A DNA stretch of 47,153 nucleotides. Origin: Sphingobacteriales bacterium (GTDB lineage: Bacteria; Bacteroidota; Bacteroidia; Sphingobacteriales; Sphingobacteriaceae). Below are positions 25,743 to 34,083 of this stretch, one piece after another. Position 1 is the first letter of the stretch; every line of letters starts with the position of its first letter. The stretch covers positions 1-47,153 of the forward strand of contig CANNIS010000002.1 in NCBI GenBank assembly GCA_947505035.1. The letters are read 5' to 3'. A program made the translations under genes and the position numbers. A model generated the notes under the pieces. The model made no database searches. It was not told the origin of the DNA and saw nothing but the letters and a program-made list of their open reading frames with translations.

Positions 25743-28556
25743 TTATTTAGATAAGTACATTGATTTCTCTTTGTACAATTGTCTAAAGTAAGGATCTTCT
25801 AAATCTTTTATAAATCGAATAGCTTCTCCGGTTGATCTCATTTCTGGACCTAATTCTTTTTTAACTTCGGGGAATTTATGAAAAGAAAATACGGGCTCTT
25901 TTATTGCGTATCCAGTTAATTTTCTTTCGATGGTAAAATCTTTCAATTTATTTTCGCCATACATTATTTTCGCTGCATAATTGATGTAAGGCACATCGTA
26001 TGCTTTGGCTATGAAAGGTACGGTTCTAGAAGCTCTTGGGTTTGCTTCAATCACAAACACCTCTTCATTTTTAATCGCAAACTGAATATTTAGTAAACCA
26101 ATTACATTTAATGCTTTGGCTAGTTTAATACTGTAGTCTTCCATTTTATCCATTACATTTTTTGATAAATTAAATGGTGGCAAAACGGCACTCGAATCGC
26201 CTGAGTGAATTCCCGCAGGTTCAATGTGTTCCATCATACCAACAATATGAACATCGTCACCATCGGATATAGAATCCGTTTCTGCTTCTTCTGCTCTATC
26301 TAAAAAATGGTCAATTAAAATTCTATTTCCTGGAATATCTCTTAACAGTTTTACTACTGCTTTTTCTAATTCATCATCGTTAATCACAATGCTCATGCCT
26401 TGTCCACCCAATACATAGCTAGGTCTTACTAACACTGGGTATCCTACTTCTTTGGCTACCATTATCGCTTCCTCTGCACTTTCTGCTACACCATATTTTG
26501 GATATGGAATACCCATCTCTTTTAATAAATCTGAAAAACGACCACGATCTTCTGCAATATCCATATTGTCGTAAGAAGTACCTAAGATTTTAATACCAGC
26601 TGCATGTAATTTCTCTGACATTTTTAAAGCAGTTTGTCCGCCTAACTGTACCACTACGCCAATTGGGTTTTCTAACTCAATAATTTCTCTAACATGTTCC
26701 CAAAAAACGGGTTCAAAATATAATTTATCTGCCATGTTAAAATCGGTAGAAACTGTTTCTGGGTTACAGTTGATCATGATTGATTCGTAACCACATTCTT
26801 TGGCAGCCATTAATCCATGTACACATGAATAGTCGAATTCAATACCTTGACCAATTCTGTTTGGCCCAGATCCAAGTACAATAATTTTTTTCTTGTCAGA
26901 AACAGTTGATTCGTTTTCTCCTTCGAAAGTAGAATAATAATAAGGTGTTTGTGCCGGAAATTCTGCTGCACAAGTATCAACCATTTTGTACACACGGTGC
27001 ATGTTTAATGATTTTCGCTTATCGTATACTTCGTCTTCGGTTACACCTAATATATAAGCGATTTGAATATCAGAATATCCTTTTTGTTTGGCATTAAATA
27101 AAACAGCTTCTGGAATATTTGCTAATGAATAGCGTTTAATTTCTAATTCAATATTTACCAATTCGTTAATTTGCATTAAAAACCAACGGTCAATTTTAGT
27201 TGCTTTTTGAATAGAAGTTATAGGCACTCCTAAACTAATGGCATCTCTTACATGAAACAAACGATCCCAACTAGGATGTTCTAAAGAGTGCATAATTTCT
27301 TCTAAGTTTCTGCTTTGTTTACCATCTGCGCCTAATCCGCTTCTGTTAATCTCTAAAGATTGACAAGCCTTTTGTAAGGCTTCGTTGAAACTTCTGCCAA
27401 TGCCCATTACTTCACCAACCGATTTCATTTGCAAACCAAGTTCTCTGTTCGCACCTTTAAATTTATCGAAATTCCAACGTGGAATTTTTACAATCACATA
27501 ATCAAGTGAAGGTTCGAAATAAGCAGAAGTAGTTTTGGTAATTTGATTTTCTATTTCGTCTAAGTTATATCCAATGGCGAGTTTAGCTGCAATTTTTGCA
27601 ATTGGGTAACCGGTTGCTTTTGATGCCAATGCAGAAGAACGAGAAACCCTAGGGTTAATTTCAATTGCGATAATTGCTTCGGTAATTGGATCAACAGAAA
27701 ACTGAACGTTACATCCACCTGCAAAATCACCAATCGCGCGCATCATTCTAATGGCTTGGTTACGCATGTCTTGGTAACATTTATCCGAAAGGGTCATGGC
27801 TGGCGCAACGGTTATAGAATCGCCAGTATGAATACCCATCGGGTCAAAGTTTTCTATAGAGCATATAATAATGATGTTATTATTATTGTCTCTTAATAAT
27901 TCTAATTCATATTCTTTCCAACCTAATACGGCTTGCTCTACTAATACTTCGTGTGTAGGAGAAGCTTGCAAACCATGATTTAATGCGGCGTCTATTCCTT
28001 CTTTGGTATGCACAAAACCTCCGCCATAACCACCTAAAGTATATGATGGTCTAATAACCAAAGGATATCCTATTTCTTGTGCTGCTTCTTTTCCTTCTAA
28101 AAATGAATTGGCAATTCTAGATTTAGCTACACCAATGCCAATATCAACCATTAATTGGCGAAAGGCTTCTCTATTCTCTGTTTTTTCAATCGCATCAAGT
28201 GCTACCCCAATAATCTTTACCCCATATTTTTCCCAAATTCCTCTTTCGGCTGCTTCTATACATAAGTTTAAAGCAGTTTGTCCGCCCATGGTTGGTAAAA
28301 CGGCATCAATTTTACGTTCTTTTAATATTTGTTCAATAGAATCGCAATTCAATGGTAATAAATATATATGATCTGCAATCACTTTATCGGTCATAATGGT
28401 AGCGGGATTACTATTGATAATCGACACTTCAATTCCTTCTTCTTTTAAAGATAAAGAGGCTTGAGAACCAGAATAGTCGAATTCACAAGCTTGACCAATA
28501 ATAATAGGACCGGAACCAATGATTAATACAGAGCGTATATCGTTATTTTTAGGCAT
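25743..28556 (-). CDS. carB: Carbamoyl-phosphate synthase large subunit, lacking the allosteric domain
   Basis: The 937-residue protein has both ATP-grasp halves. The first starts SVLIIGSGPIIIGQACEFDYSGSQA. The second starts IIVLGSGPNRIGQGIEFDYSCVH. The oligomerisation segment lies between them. It makes carbamoyl phosphate for arginine and pyrimidine synthesis. E. coli CarB is about 1073 residues. Here the C-terminal MGS-like domain, which binds ornithine and UMP, is absent, and the protein ends just after the second synthetase domain (LEDPYFRQLYKEKSMYLSK). The stop abuts hpt, so no remnant follows. I recall similar short forms in other Bacteroidota. carA is not in the window. Confidence 0.96.
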   Translation of the reverse strand: MPKNNDIRSVLIIGSGPIIIGQACEFDYSGSQASLSLKEEGIEVSIINSNPATIMTDKVIADHIYLLPLNCDSIEQILKERKIDAVLPTMGGQTALNLCIEAAERGIWEKYGVKIIGVALDAIEKTENREAFRQLMVDIGIGVAKSRIANSFLEGKEAAQEIGYPLVIRPSYTLGGYGGGFVHTKEGIDAALNHGLQASPTHEVLVEQAVLGWKEYELELLRDNNNNIIIICSIENFDPMGIHTGDSITVAPAMTLSDKCYQDMRNQAIRMMRAIGDFAGGCNVQFSVDPITEAIIAIEINPRVSRSSALASKATGYPIAKIAAKLAIGYNLDEIENQITKTTSAYFEPSLDYVIVKIPRWNFDKFKGANRELGLQMKSVGEVMGIGRSFNEALQKACQSLEINRSGLGADGKQSRNLEEIMHSLEHPSWDRLFHVRDAISLGVPITSIQKATKIDRWFLMQINELVNIELEIKRYSLANIPEAVLFNAKQKGYSDIQIAYILGVTEDEVYDKRKSLNMHRVYKMVDTCAAEFPAQTPYYYSTFEGENESTVSDKKKIIVLGSGPNRIGQGIEFDYSCVHGLMAAKECGYESIMINCNPETVSTDFNMADKLYFEPVFWEHVREIIELENPIGVVVQLGGQTALKMSEKLHAAGIKILGTSYDNMDIAEDRGRFSDLLKEMGIPYPKYGVAESAEEAIMVAKEVGYPVLVRPSYVLGGQGMSIVINDDELEKAVVKLLRDIPGNRILIDHFLDRAEEAETDSISDGDDVHIVGMMEHIEPAGIHSGDSSAVLPPFNLSKNVMDKMEDYSIKLAKALNVIGLLNIQFAIKNEEVFVIEANPRASRTVPFIAKAYDVPYINYAAKIMYGENKLKDFTIERKLTGYAIKEPVFSFHKFPEVKKELGPEMRSTGEAIRFIKDLEDPYFRQLYKEKSMYLSK

Positions 28557-28578
28557 GGAGGGATATATTTAAATTGGA

Positions 28579-28610
28579 CAAAGGTATATTATTCGGCGCA
28601 TATTTCGAAA
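28579..28610 (-). promoter_or_regulatory. Promoter candidate for carB
   Basis: The minus strand shows TTTC (28610-28607), a 20-bp spacer and TACCTTTG (28586-28579), an exact -7 match with one mismatch in the -33. It lies 22 bases before the carB ATG. Confidence 0.5.
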
Positions 28611-28665
28611 AATATCGAATAAAAATTCCAATATTTATTTCAAAACTTTCCCTTAATTATTTTCC

Positions 28666-28673
28666 TACTTTTG
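28666..28673 (+). promoter_or_regulatory. -7 box candidate for pnuC
   Basis: TACTTTTG matches TAnnTTTG exactly, 37 bases before the pnuC ATG. A -33 TTTG at normal spacing is not seen. I see no riboswitch in this 154-base divergent gap. Confidence 0.35.
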
Positions 28674-28710
28674 AACTTCAAACAATCAAAAAAATAAATC
28701 CACCAAACAC

Positions 28711-29271
28711 ATGATGAGCTATTTAGAAATAACCAGCTTTATTACATCCATTTTAGCCGTTTGGTTAACCATTCAAAAAAATAAATGGTGTTGGTTTTGG
28801 AATGCATTAAGCGCCTTATTGTATTCTATTTATTTTTTTCAAATACAATTAATTGCAGACGCCATTTTGCAATATTTTTTTATACTCGTCAGTATTTTTG
28901 GTTATTATCAATGGAATCAAACCAAAACGCCCATCGAAAACAAATTAAAATATTTAAATAATCGTAATCGATTGGCAATTGGATTTTTTGTTATTTTTTT
29001 AACATGGATAATGGGTAAAACGCTTGAATTATATACCCTTGCAAGTGTTCCATACCTCGATAGTTTTTGTTTTGCATTGAGTTTAATCGCAACAATATTA
29101 GCTATCAAAAAATATATTGATAATTGGCCTATTTGGATTTTTACGAATGCAATATATATTGCGATGTATATTTATAAAGCAGCCTATTTAACGGCATTTT
29201 TATATGGTTTGTTTTTTGTTTTAGCATTTAAAGGTTGGATGACATGGAAAAAACAATTAGCCATCAATTAA
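28711..29271 (+). CDS. pnuC: PnuC-type nicotinamide riboside transporter
   Basis: The 186-residue inner-membrane protein has about seven hydrophobic helices. Features include WLTIQKNKWCWFWNALSALLY and YYQWNQ after the third helix, both typical of PnuC. PnuC proteins carry nicotinamide riboside, and relatives (PnuT, PnuX) carry thiamine or riboflavin. The choice here rests on the downstream gene, a NadR-like kinase overlapping it by at least 28 bases, and on the lack of a TPP or FMN riboswitch upstream. Thiamine transport is less likely but not excluded. Two ATGs in a row open the gene. Confidence 0.88.
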   Translation: MMSYLEITSFITSILAVWLTIQKNKWCWFWNALSALLYSIYFFQIQLIADAILQYFFILVSIFGYYQWNQTKTPIENKLKYLNNRNRLAIGFFVIFLTWIMGKTLELYTLASVPYLDSFCFALSLIATILAIKKYIDNWPIWIFTNAIYIAMYIYKAAYLTAFLYGLFFVLAFKGWMTWKKQLAIN

Positions 29272-29810
29272 TTAAAATCGCGATTGTTGGACCAGAATCG
29301 ACCGGAAAGTCTACGCTGGCGGCCGCTTTAGCGCATTCTTTTAACACCCTTTGGGTAAAAGAGTTTGCCCGCGAATACTGCGAGCAATTAAATACTGATT
29401 GTACCCTAGCAGATGAATTGGCTATTTTTTATGGGCAATTAAAAGCAGAAAAAAAATGCATCGAAGATTTAATGGCGCTGGGTAATTCTCCTGCCATCTT
29501 GATTGCCGATACAACTATTTTAAATGTGAAAGTTTGGTGCGAACATGTTTTTGGAACTGCTCCTGAAATTGTCAAGCAAACTTGTGATACTAGAAAATAC
29601 GATCTTTATTTTTTAATGAAAGATGATATTCCTTGGGAAGAAGATCCACTTAGAAATTTCCCCAACCAAAGGCCTTACTTTTTTAAAGTATTCCAAAATG
29701 AACTAGAATCTAGAAAGGAAAATTATTTTATTATTGAAGGAGATTTTGACAATAGAATTACGCTAGCAAAAAAATATTTAAACGATTATATTTCTACGCT
29801 TCCGCTATAA
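29244..29810 (+). CDS. NadR-like ribosylnicotinamide kinase (AAA_28 ATPase)
   Basis: I start at ATG 29244 (188 residues) rather than the track's TTG at 29235. The P-loop GPESTGKST is near the N-terminus. WVKEFAREYC, LIADTTILNVKVWCEHVFG and DIPWEEDPLRNFPNQRPYF are typical of the kinase domain of NadR. The adenylyltransferase domain present in long NadR proteins is absent. It would phosphorylate incoming nicotinamide riboside to NMN, trapping it in the cell. It overlaps pnuC by 28 bases and the convergent dapF by 25 bases. Substrate is inferred from family and neighbour. Confidence 0.87.
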   Translation: MEKTISHQLIKIAIVGPESTGKSTLAAALAHSFNTLWVKEFAREYCEQLNTDCTLADELAIFYGQLKAEKKCIEDLMALGNSPAILIADTTILNVKVWCEHVFGTAPEIVKQTCDTRKYDLYFLMKDDIPWEEDPLRNFPNQRPYFFKVFQNELESRKENYFIIEGDFDNRITLAKKYLNDYISTLPL

Positions 29811-30565
29811 ACTAGTACAGCAGGTCCTTTAAGGTATACCTCTGTAAATTTATTAGCTACATAATTAAAAGAGACTGCTAATTTTCCACCTAATGTTTCC
29901 ACCGAAATAGATTGTTCGTTGTTTAAATTGTTTGCATAGGCGTAAGCAATTGCAGCAGCAGTTACTCCGGTTCCACAAGATAAAGTTTCATCTTCTACAC
30001 CACGCTCGTAAGTTCTTACAAATAGATTGTCGGTTAACTTTTCTACAAAATTAACATTGATGCCAGCTTTAATAAACGCCTCCGAATTTCTTATTTTTTT
30101 ACCTTCTGCAAAAACAGGAAAATTTTTAATTTCATTTACAAACCGAATGTAATGAGGAGAGCCAGAATTTAAAGTTAGGGCATTTGTTAAACTATTAATA
30201 TCAGCAACATCAATCATTTTTAAGGAGACCAAATTTTCTGAAATTTTGGCATAGTGTGCGCCATCAACTGCCCAAAAATTAGTTTCGGTATCTATAATAT
30301 GTAAGAATTTTGCAAAATTAACCAAACACCTCCCGCCATTTCCACACATGCTGCTTTCGCCTCCATCTGCATTATAATAAACCATTTTAAAATCAAAATC
30401 AGGATGGTTTTCTAATAACATTAAGCCATCGGCACCAATACCAAACTTCCTGTCGCACAAGCTTTTAATTTGATTTTTTGTTAAAAAATCAAGCTCGTGT
30501 TGGCGATTATCAAAAATGATAAAGTCGTTTCCAGTGCCTTGGTATTTATAAAAAATGTATTTCAT
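29786..30565 (-). CDS. dapF: Diaminopimelate epimerase
   Basis: The 259-residue enzyme interconverts LL- and meso-diaminopimelate for lysine and peptidoglycan synthesis. The two catalytic cysteines are C74 in GGESSMCGNGGRC and C197 in DETLSCGTG, with the N-terminal YQGTGNDFIIFDN characteristic of the family. It is convergent with the NadR-like gene, sharing 25 bases at the 3' ends. A divergent region with inverted repeats separates it from the DegP gene. Confidence 0.97.
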   Translation of the reverse strand: MKYIFYKYQGTGNDFIIFDNRQHELDFLTKNQIKSLCDRKFGIGADGLMLLENHPDFDFKMVYYNADGGESSMCGNGGRCLVNFAKFLHIIDTETNFWAVDGAHYAKISENLVSLKMIDVADINSLTNALTLNSGSPHYIRFVNEIKNFPVFAEGKKIRNSEAFIKAGINVNFVEKLTDNLFVRTYERGVEDETLSCGTGVTAAAIAYAYANNLNNEQSISVETLGGKLAVSFNYVANKFTEVYLKGPAVLVYSGSVEI

Positions 30566-30581
30566 TTTAATTAAACAGCGC

Positions 30582-30607
30582 TTTGTAAAATAGTTTTTAC
30601 AAAACTA
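30582..30607. repeat. Overlapping inverted repeats in the dapF/degP divergent region
   Basis: TTTGTAAAA (30582-30590) pairs with TTTTACAAA (30595-30603). TAGTTTT (30591-30597) pairs with AAAACTA (30601-30607). The second arm overlaps a -7 candidate for dapF (TAGTTTTG on the minus strand, 30607-30600). This looks operator-like. Confidence 0.45.
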
Positions 30608-30688
30608 CTGCAATTTATTGAATAATATTGACGTTCAAATGGCATTGATTTTGTAAGCATAAATCAAACATTCTAAATTAAATTTAAA

Positions 30689-32170
30689 ATGAAGACAAAA
30701 GTAATTTATTTATTATCGGCAGCCTTTTTAGGGGGTTTAGTGGCTTTGGGCGCTAATAACATATTTAGCGAAAATAAATCCTATAGTACGGAAGTGCAGC
30801 AAAAAGCACAATTTGCTAGCTTGCCAAGCTTTGTTTCTGCAGCAGATGGCAATACAGATTTTACGATTGCGGCGGCTAAAACAGTGCCTGCAGTTGTTCA
30901 TATTAAAGTTACACAAGAGCAACAGTCTGATGCGAATTATTTTGATCCATTTCGCGATTTTTTCGGAGAGGGTTATGGTGGTTTTAATTTTGGTCAAAGA
31001 GGACCTGCCGTTGGCTCTGGTTCTGGTGTAATTATTTCTTCAGATGGTTATATTGTTACCAATAACCATGTGGTAAAAGGAGCAGATAAAATTGAAGTGG
31101 TATTAAATGATCGCAGGTCTTATAAAGGCAAAATAATTGGGGTAGATCCTAATACCGATTTAGCACTGATTAAAATTGAGGCTACCAATTTACAATTTGT
31201 TACCTATGGAAATTCTGATAATGTAAAAATTGGTGAATGGGTTTTAGCAGTTGGCAATCCATTCAATTTAACTTCTACCGTAACGGCAGGTATTGTATCT
31301 GCTAAAGGAAGAAACATTAATATTATTGGAGAAAATGGCAGCACATCTGCATTTCCTATTGAATCATTTATTCAAACAGATGCGGCTGTAAACCCTGGAA
31401 ACAGTGGTGGTGCGCTTGTTAATACTAATGGTGAATTAATTGGGATTAATACAGCTATTGCGTCTCAAACGGGTACCTATGCTGGTTATGCATTTGCGGT
31501 TCCGGTTAATTTAGTGAAAAAAGTAATGGACGATTTATTAGAATTCGGAAAAGTACAACGCGCATTCTTAGGCGTACAGATTACCGAAATAAATTCTGAA
31601 GTAGCGAAAGAAAAAGGATTGAGTTCTACTAGTGGAATATATGTTGCCAAAGTAAATATCGAAAGTGCAGCTGAAGCTGCCGGTATTAAAGAAGGAGACG
31701 TGATTATTTCGGTGGCCGATGTTGCGGTGAATACCACTAGTGAATTAACAGAACAAGTAGGCAGACATAGACCAGGAGATAAAATAAATATTGAGTTGTT
31801 TCGTGGCGAAAAGAAAAAAACGATTGCAGTAATTTTAAGAGGCGCAGACAATACAACGGCTGCAAATAAAAAAGAGCAAATTAATTCGGAAACTGCTTTA
31901 GGTGCAGATTTTGCAGAACTTTCTGCTGCAGAAAAAAAGAATTTTAAAATCAATAATGGTATTAAAATTCAAAGTATTAAAGCAGGAAAATTTGCAGCAA
32001 GTGGCATTCGTCAAGGTTTTATCATTACCAGATTAAATAGTAAATCGGTAGATGCCGTTGCCGATGTTGACAATATCATTAATGGTTCAGAAAACAATAT
32101 GTTAACCGTAGAAGGCTTCTATCCACAGAGTCCTGGCAGTCGATATATTTATTCATTTAATATAAAATAA
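30689..32170 (+). CDS. Do/DegP-type periplasmic serine protease (HtrA)
   Basis: The 493-residue protein has an N-terminal hydrophobic anchor or signal (about 5-26). The trypsin-like domain has its triad H127 (TNNHVV), D157 (NTDLALIKI) and S239 (NPGNSGGAL). A first PDZ domain spans about 285-375 (RAFLGVQITEI ... GIKEGDVIISV), and a weaker second PDZ about 405-490. It degrades or refolds damaged envelope proteins, which fits a cell with heavy T9SS and outer-membrane traffic. It ends at a bidirectional terminator shared with the NlpC/P60 gene. Confidence 0.95.
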   Translation: MKTKVIYLLSAAFLGGLVALGANNIFSENKSYSTEVQQKAQFASLPSFVSAADGNTDFTIAAAKTVPAVVHIKVTQEQQSDANYFDPFRDFFGEGYGGFNFGQRGPAVGSGSGVIISSDGYIVTNNHVVKGADKIEVVLNDRRSYKGKIIGVDPNTDLALIKIEATNLQFVTYGNSDNVKIGEWVLAVGNPFNLTSTVTAGIVSAKGRNINIIGENGSTSAFPIESFIQTDAAVNPGNSGGALVNTNGELIGINTAIASQTGTYAGYAFAVPVNLVKKVMDDLLEFGKVQRAFLGVQITEINSEVAKEKGLSSTSGIYVAKVNIESAAEAAGIKEGDVIISVADVAVNTTSELTEQVGRHRPGDKINIELFRGEKKKTIAVILRGADNTTAANKKEQINSETALGADFAELSAAEKKNFKINNGIKIQSIKAGKFAASGIRQGFIITRLNSKSVDAVADVDNIINGSENNMLTVEGFYPQSPGSRYIYSFNIK

Positions 32171-32190
32171 GAAGATTCCCTTAAAACAAA

Positions 32191-32220
32191 AAAAGGCTAT
32201 CAATCATTTGGTAGCCTTTT
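32191..32220. terminator. Bidirectional terminator between degP-type and NlpC/P60 genes
   Basis: The stem AAAAGGCTATC/GGTAGCCTTTT (11 pairs including one G-T) with an 8-nt loop is flanked by A and T runs, between convergent stops. Confidence 0.9.
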
Positions 32221-32807
32221 TATTTTTTTTCGATGGGGATTAATCTTCCGCCTTTATAAAAATATCTTTTATAATACCCTTCTCTTAGATCACTCATGAT
32301 TACTCCTTTTTGAGTAGAAGAGTGAATAAATTTATTATTTCCTAGGTAAACACCAACGTGAGAAATTTGACCTCTTGCAATATTAAAAAAAACTAAATCG
32401 CCTTCTTTTAATGCAGACTTTGCCACAGGATTACATTGCTTGTACATGCTTCTAGAATCTCGCGTTAAATTGATCTTATAAATTTCTTCCACTAGCATTT
32501 TGGTAAAGCCCGAACAATCGATTCCATTTTTAGTGCTACCACCAAATTGATAGGGCGTTCCAACCCAATTGTACATTAAATAATACAGATTTAAATTGCT
32601 AGTGGTATCTAGGTCGATGCCGGTTTTTTGGGAATGATATAAAAAGCGCAAAGTGTCTGGATCTAAAACATCTTGGTCCTTTTCTATTTTTCGAGGAATG
32701 CTATAGCTGCGTTTAACCGCTTTTTTTCGATGAGGTCTTTGCTTTTTTCTGGCTTGAACCGAAAAGCAAAGGGATAATACCAAAATAAGGGTTAGGAAGT
32801 ACTTCAT
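32220..32807 (-). CDS. NlpC/P60 (C40) cell-wall peptidase, exported
   Basis: The track begins at a TTG (32831). The ATG at 32807 begins a clean signal peptide (MKYFLTLILVLSLCFSVQA), so I use that (195 residues). A basic linker follows (KKQRPHRKKAVKR). The C-terminal NlpC/P60 domain has catalytic Cys98 in NGIDCSGF, His150 in ISHVGVYLG and a third polar site around FIHSST. It would cut peptide stems of peptidoglycan, between D-Glu and the diamino acid, in the periplasm. It is convergent with the DegP-type gene. Confidence 0.93.
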   Translation of the reverse strand: MKYFLTLILVLSLCFSVQARKKQRPHRKKAVKRSYSIPRKIEKDQDVLDPDTLRFLYHSQKTGIDLDTTSNLNLYYLMYNWVGTPYQFGGSTKNGIDCSGFTKMLVEEIYKINLTRDSRSMYKQCNPVAKSALKEGDLVFFNIARGQISHVGVYLGNNKFIHSSTQKGVIMSDLREGYYKRYFYKGGRLIPIEKK

Positions 32808-32973
32808 TGGGTCCAAAAATACGCATTCCAAATAAAACAGCCTTTTTATTGCCTTAAGGCTTCCAAAAGCAACATTTTTAATAAAATAGGCTTTAAAAAT
32901 ATCGATAGTGTAACTAGTACATTAAGTATGGCGCAAAAGATTGCTATTGTGCTTCAAATGGGCCAAATTTCTC

Positions 32974-32995
32974 TATAAATAAATGGCTATTTATA
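32974..32995. repeat. Inverted repeat upstream of pdhA
   Basis: TATAAATA (32974-32981) and TATTTATA (32988-32995) are exact reverse complements with a 6-base spacer. They lie 21-42 bases upstream of the pdhA -7 candidate, about where an operator or activator site would sit. Confidence 0.4.
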
Positions 32996-33015
32996 CGCTT
33001 TTTCAATTTTATTGA

Positions 33016-33023
33016 TAGATTTG
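33016..33023 (+). promoter_or_regulatory. -7 box candidate for pdhA
   Basis: TAGATTTG is an exact TAnnTTTG match 26 bases before the ATG at 33050. There is no good -33, which would suit an activated promoter. Confidence 0.4.
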
Positions 33024-33049
33024 TGTTCTATTTTGAATTGATAAGAAAT

Positions 33050-34042
33050 ATGGCAACTAAAATTACAAAAGATACTTATTTAGCGTGGTACGAATCCATG
33101 TTATTGATGCGCAAGTTTGAAGAAAGAGCGGGTCAATTATATGGTCAACAAAAAATCAGAGGATTTTGCCATTTATATATTGGACAAGAAGCAGTAGTAG
33201 CAGGAGCAATGTCTGTGTTGCGCAAAGAAGACGGCATGATTACCGCATACAGAGATCATGCACACGCTGTTGCCAAAGGAATTACGGCTAATGCAGTAAT
33301 GGCAGAACTTTTCGGAAAAATAACAGGTTGTTCTAAAGGTAAAGGTGGTTCGATGCATATGTTTTCTAAGGAACATAATTTTTATGGTGGCCATGGAATT
33401 GTAGGTGGTCAAATGCCATTAGGTGCGGGTATTGCATTTGCAGAAAAGTATAAAGGCACAGATAATGTTTGTGTTTGTTATATGGGAGACGGCGCTGTTC
33501 GTCAAGGTGCATTAAACGAAACATTTAATATGGCCATGTTGTGGAAGTTGCCGGTAATTTTTGTTTGTGAAAACAACGGTTATGCAATGGGAACTTCTGT
33601 AGAGCGTACCACTAATTTATCGGATATTTATAAAATTGGTTTAGGTTTTGATATGCCTTCGGCACCAGTAGATGGTATGAGTTGCGAAGCAGTTCATGAA
33701 GCAATGGATATAGCGGTAGACCGCGCTCGTAAAGGAGATGGCCCTACATTCTTAGACATTAGAACTTATCGTTTTAAAGGACATTCTATGTCTGACCCAG
33801 CTAAATACCGTAGCAAAGAAGAAGTAGAAGAATACAAATCGAAAGATCCATTAGAACAAATACATGCAACTATAGTTGCTAAAAAATATGCAGATCAAAA
33901 ATGGTTTGATAGCATGGACGAAAAGATAAAAGCAATTGTAGAAGAATCGGTAACTTTTGCAGAAGAGTCGCCTTATCCAACTGCAGCAGAATTATATACC
34001 GACGTATACGTTCAAAATGATTACCCATACATTCGTGACTAA
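33050..34042 (+). CDS. pdhA: Pyruvate dehydrogenase E1 component, alpha subunit
   Basis: I use ATG 33050 (MATKITKDTYLAWYESMLLMRKFEER, 330 residues) instead of the track's GTG at 33023, because the upstream codons overlap the promoter candidate. The thiamine diphosphate motif GDGAVRQGALNETFNMA ... ENN is present, along with IRGFCHLYIGQEAV. The phosphorylation-loop-like region is YRFKGHSMSDPAKYRSKEEVEEY. It pairs with PdhB, encoded about 26 kb away, and hands acetyl groups to the E2 encoded 41 bases downstream. Confidence 0.95.
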   Translation: MATKITKDTYLAWYESMLLMRKFEERAGQLYGQQKIRGFCHLYIGQEAVVAGAMSVLRKEDGMITAYRDHAHAVAKGITANAVMAELFGKITGCSKGKGGSMHMFSKEHNFYGGHGIVGGQMPLGAGIAFAEKYKGTDNVCVCYMGDGAVRQGALNETFNMAMLWKLPVIFVCENNGYAMGTSVERTTNLSDIYKIGLGFDMPSAPVDGMSCEAVHEAMDIAVDRARKGDGPTFLDIRTYRFKGHSMSDPAKYRSKEEVEEYKSKDPLEQIHATIVAKKYADQKWFDSMDEKIKAIVEESVTFAEESPYPTAAELYTDVYVQNDYPYIRD

Positions 34043-34083
34043 ATTATTATCATTAATAATTACCATACAAAAAAAATAAGCAT

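Noticed and set aside
25743-28556. carB truncated by frameshift or sequencing error
   Set aside because: Both synthetase halves are intact, the stop is clean, and the next gene abuts it with no MGS-domain remnant in any frame.
28557-28710. A riboswitch (NAD, TPP or FMN) upstream of pnuC
   Set aside because: No conserved aptamer motif is visible; only promoter-like boxes and small A/T-rich repeats.
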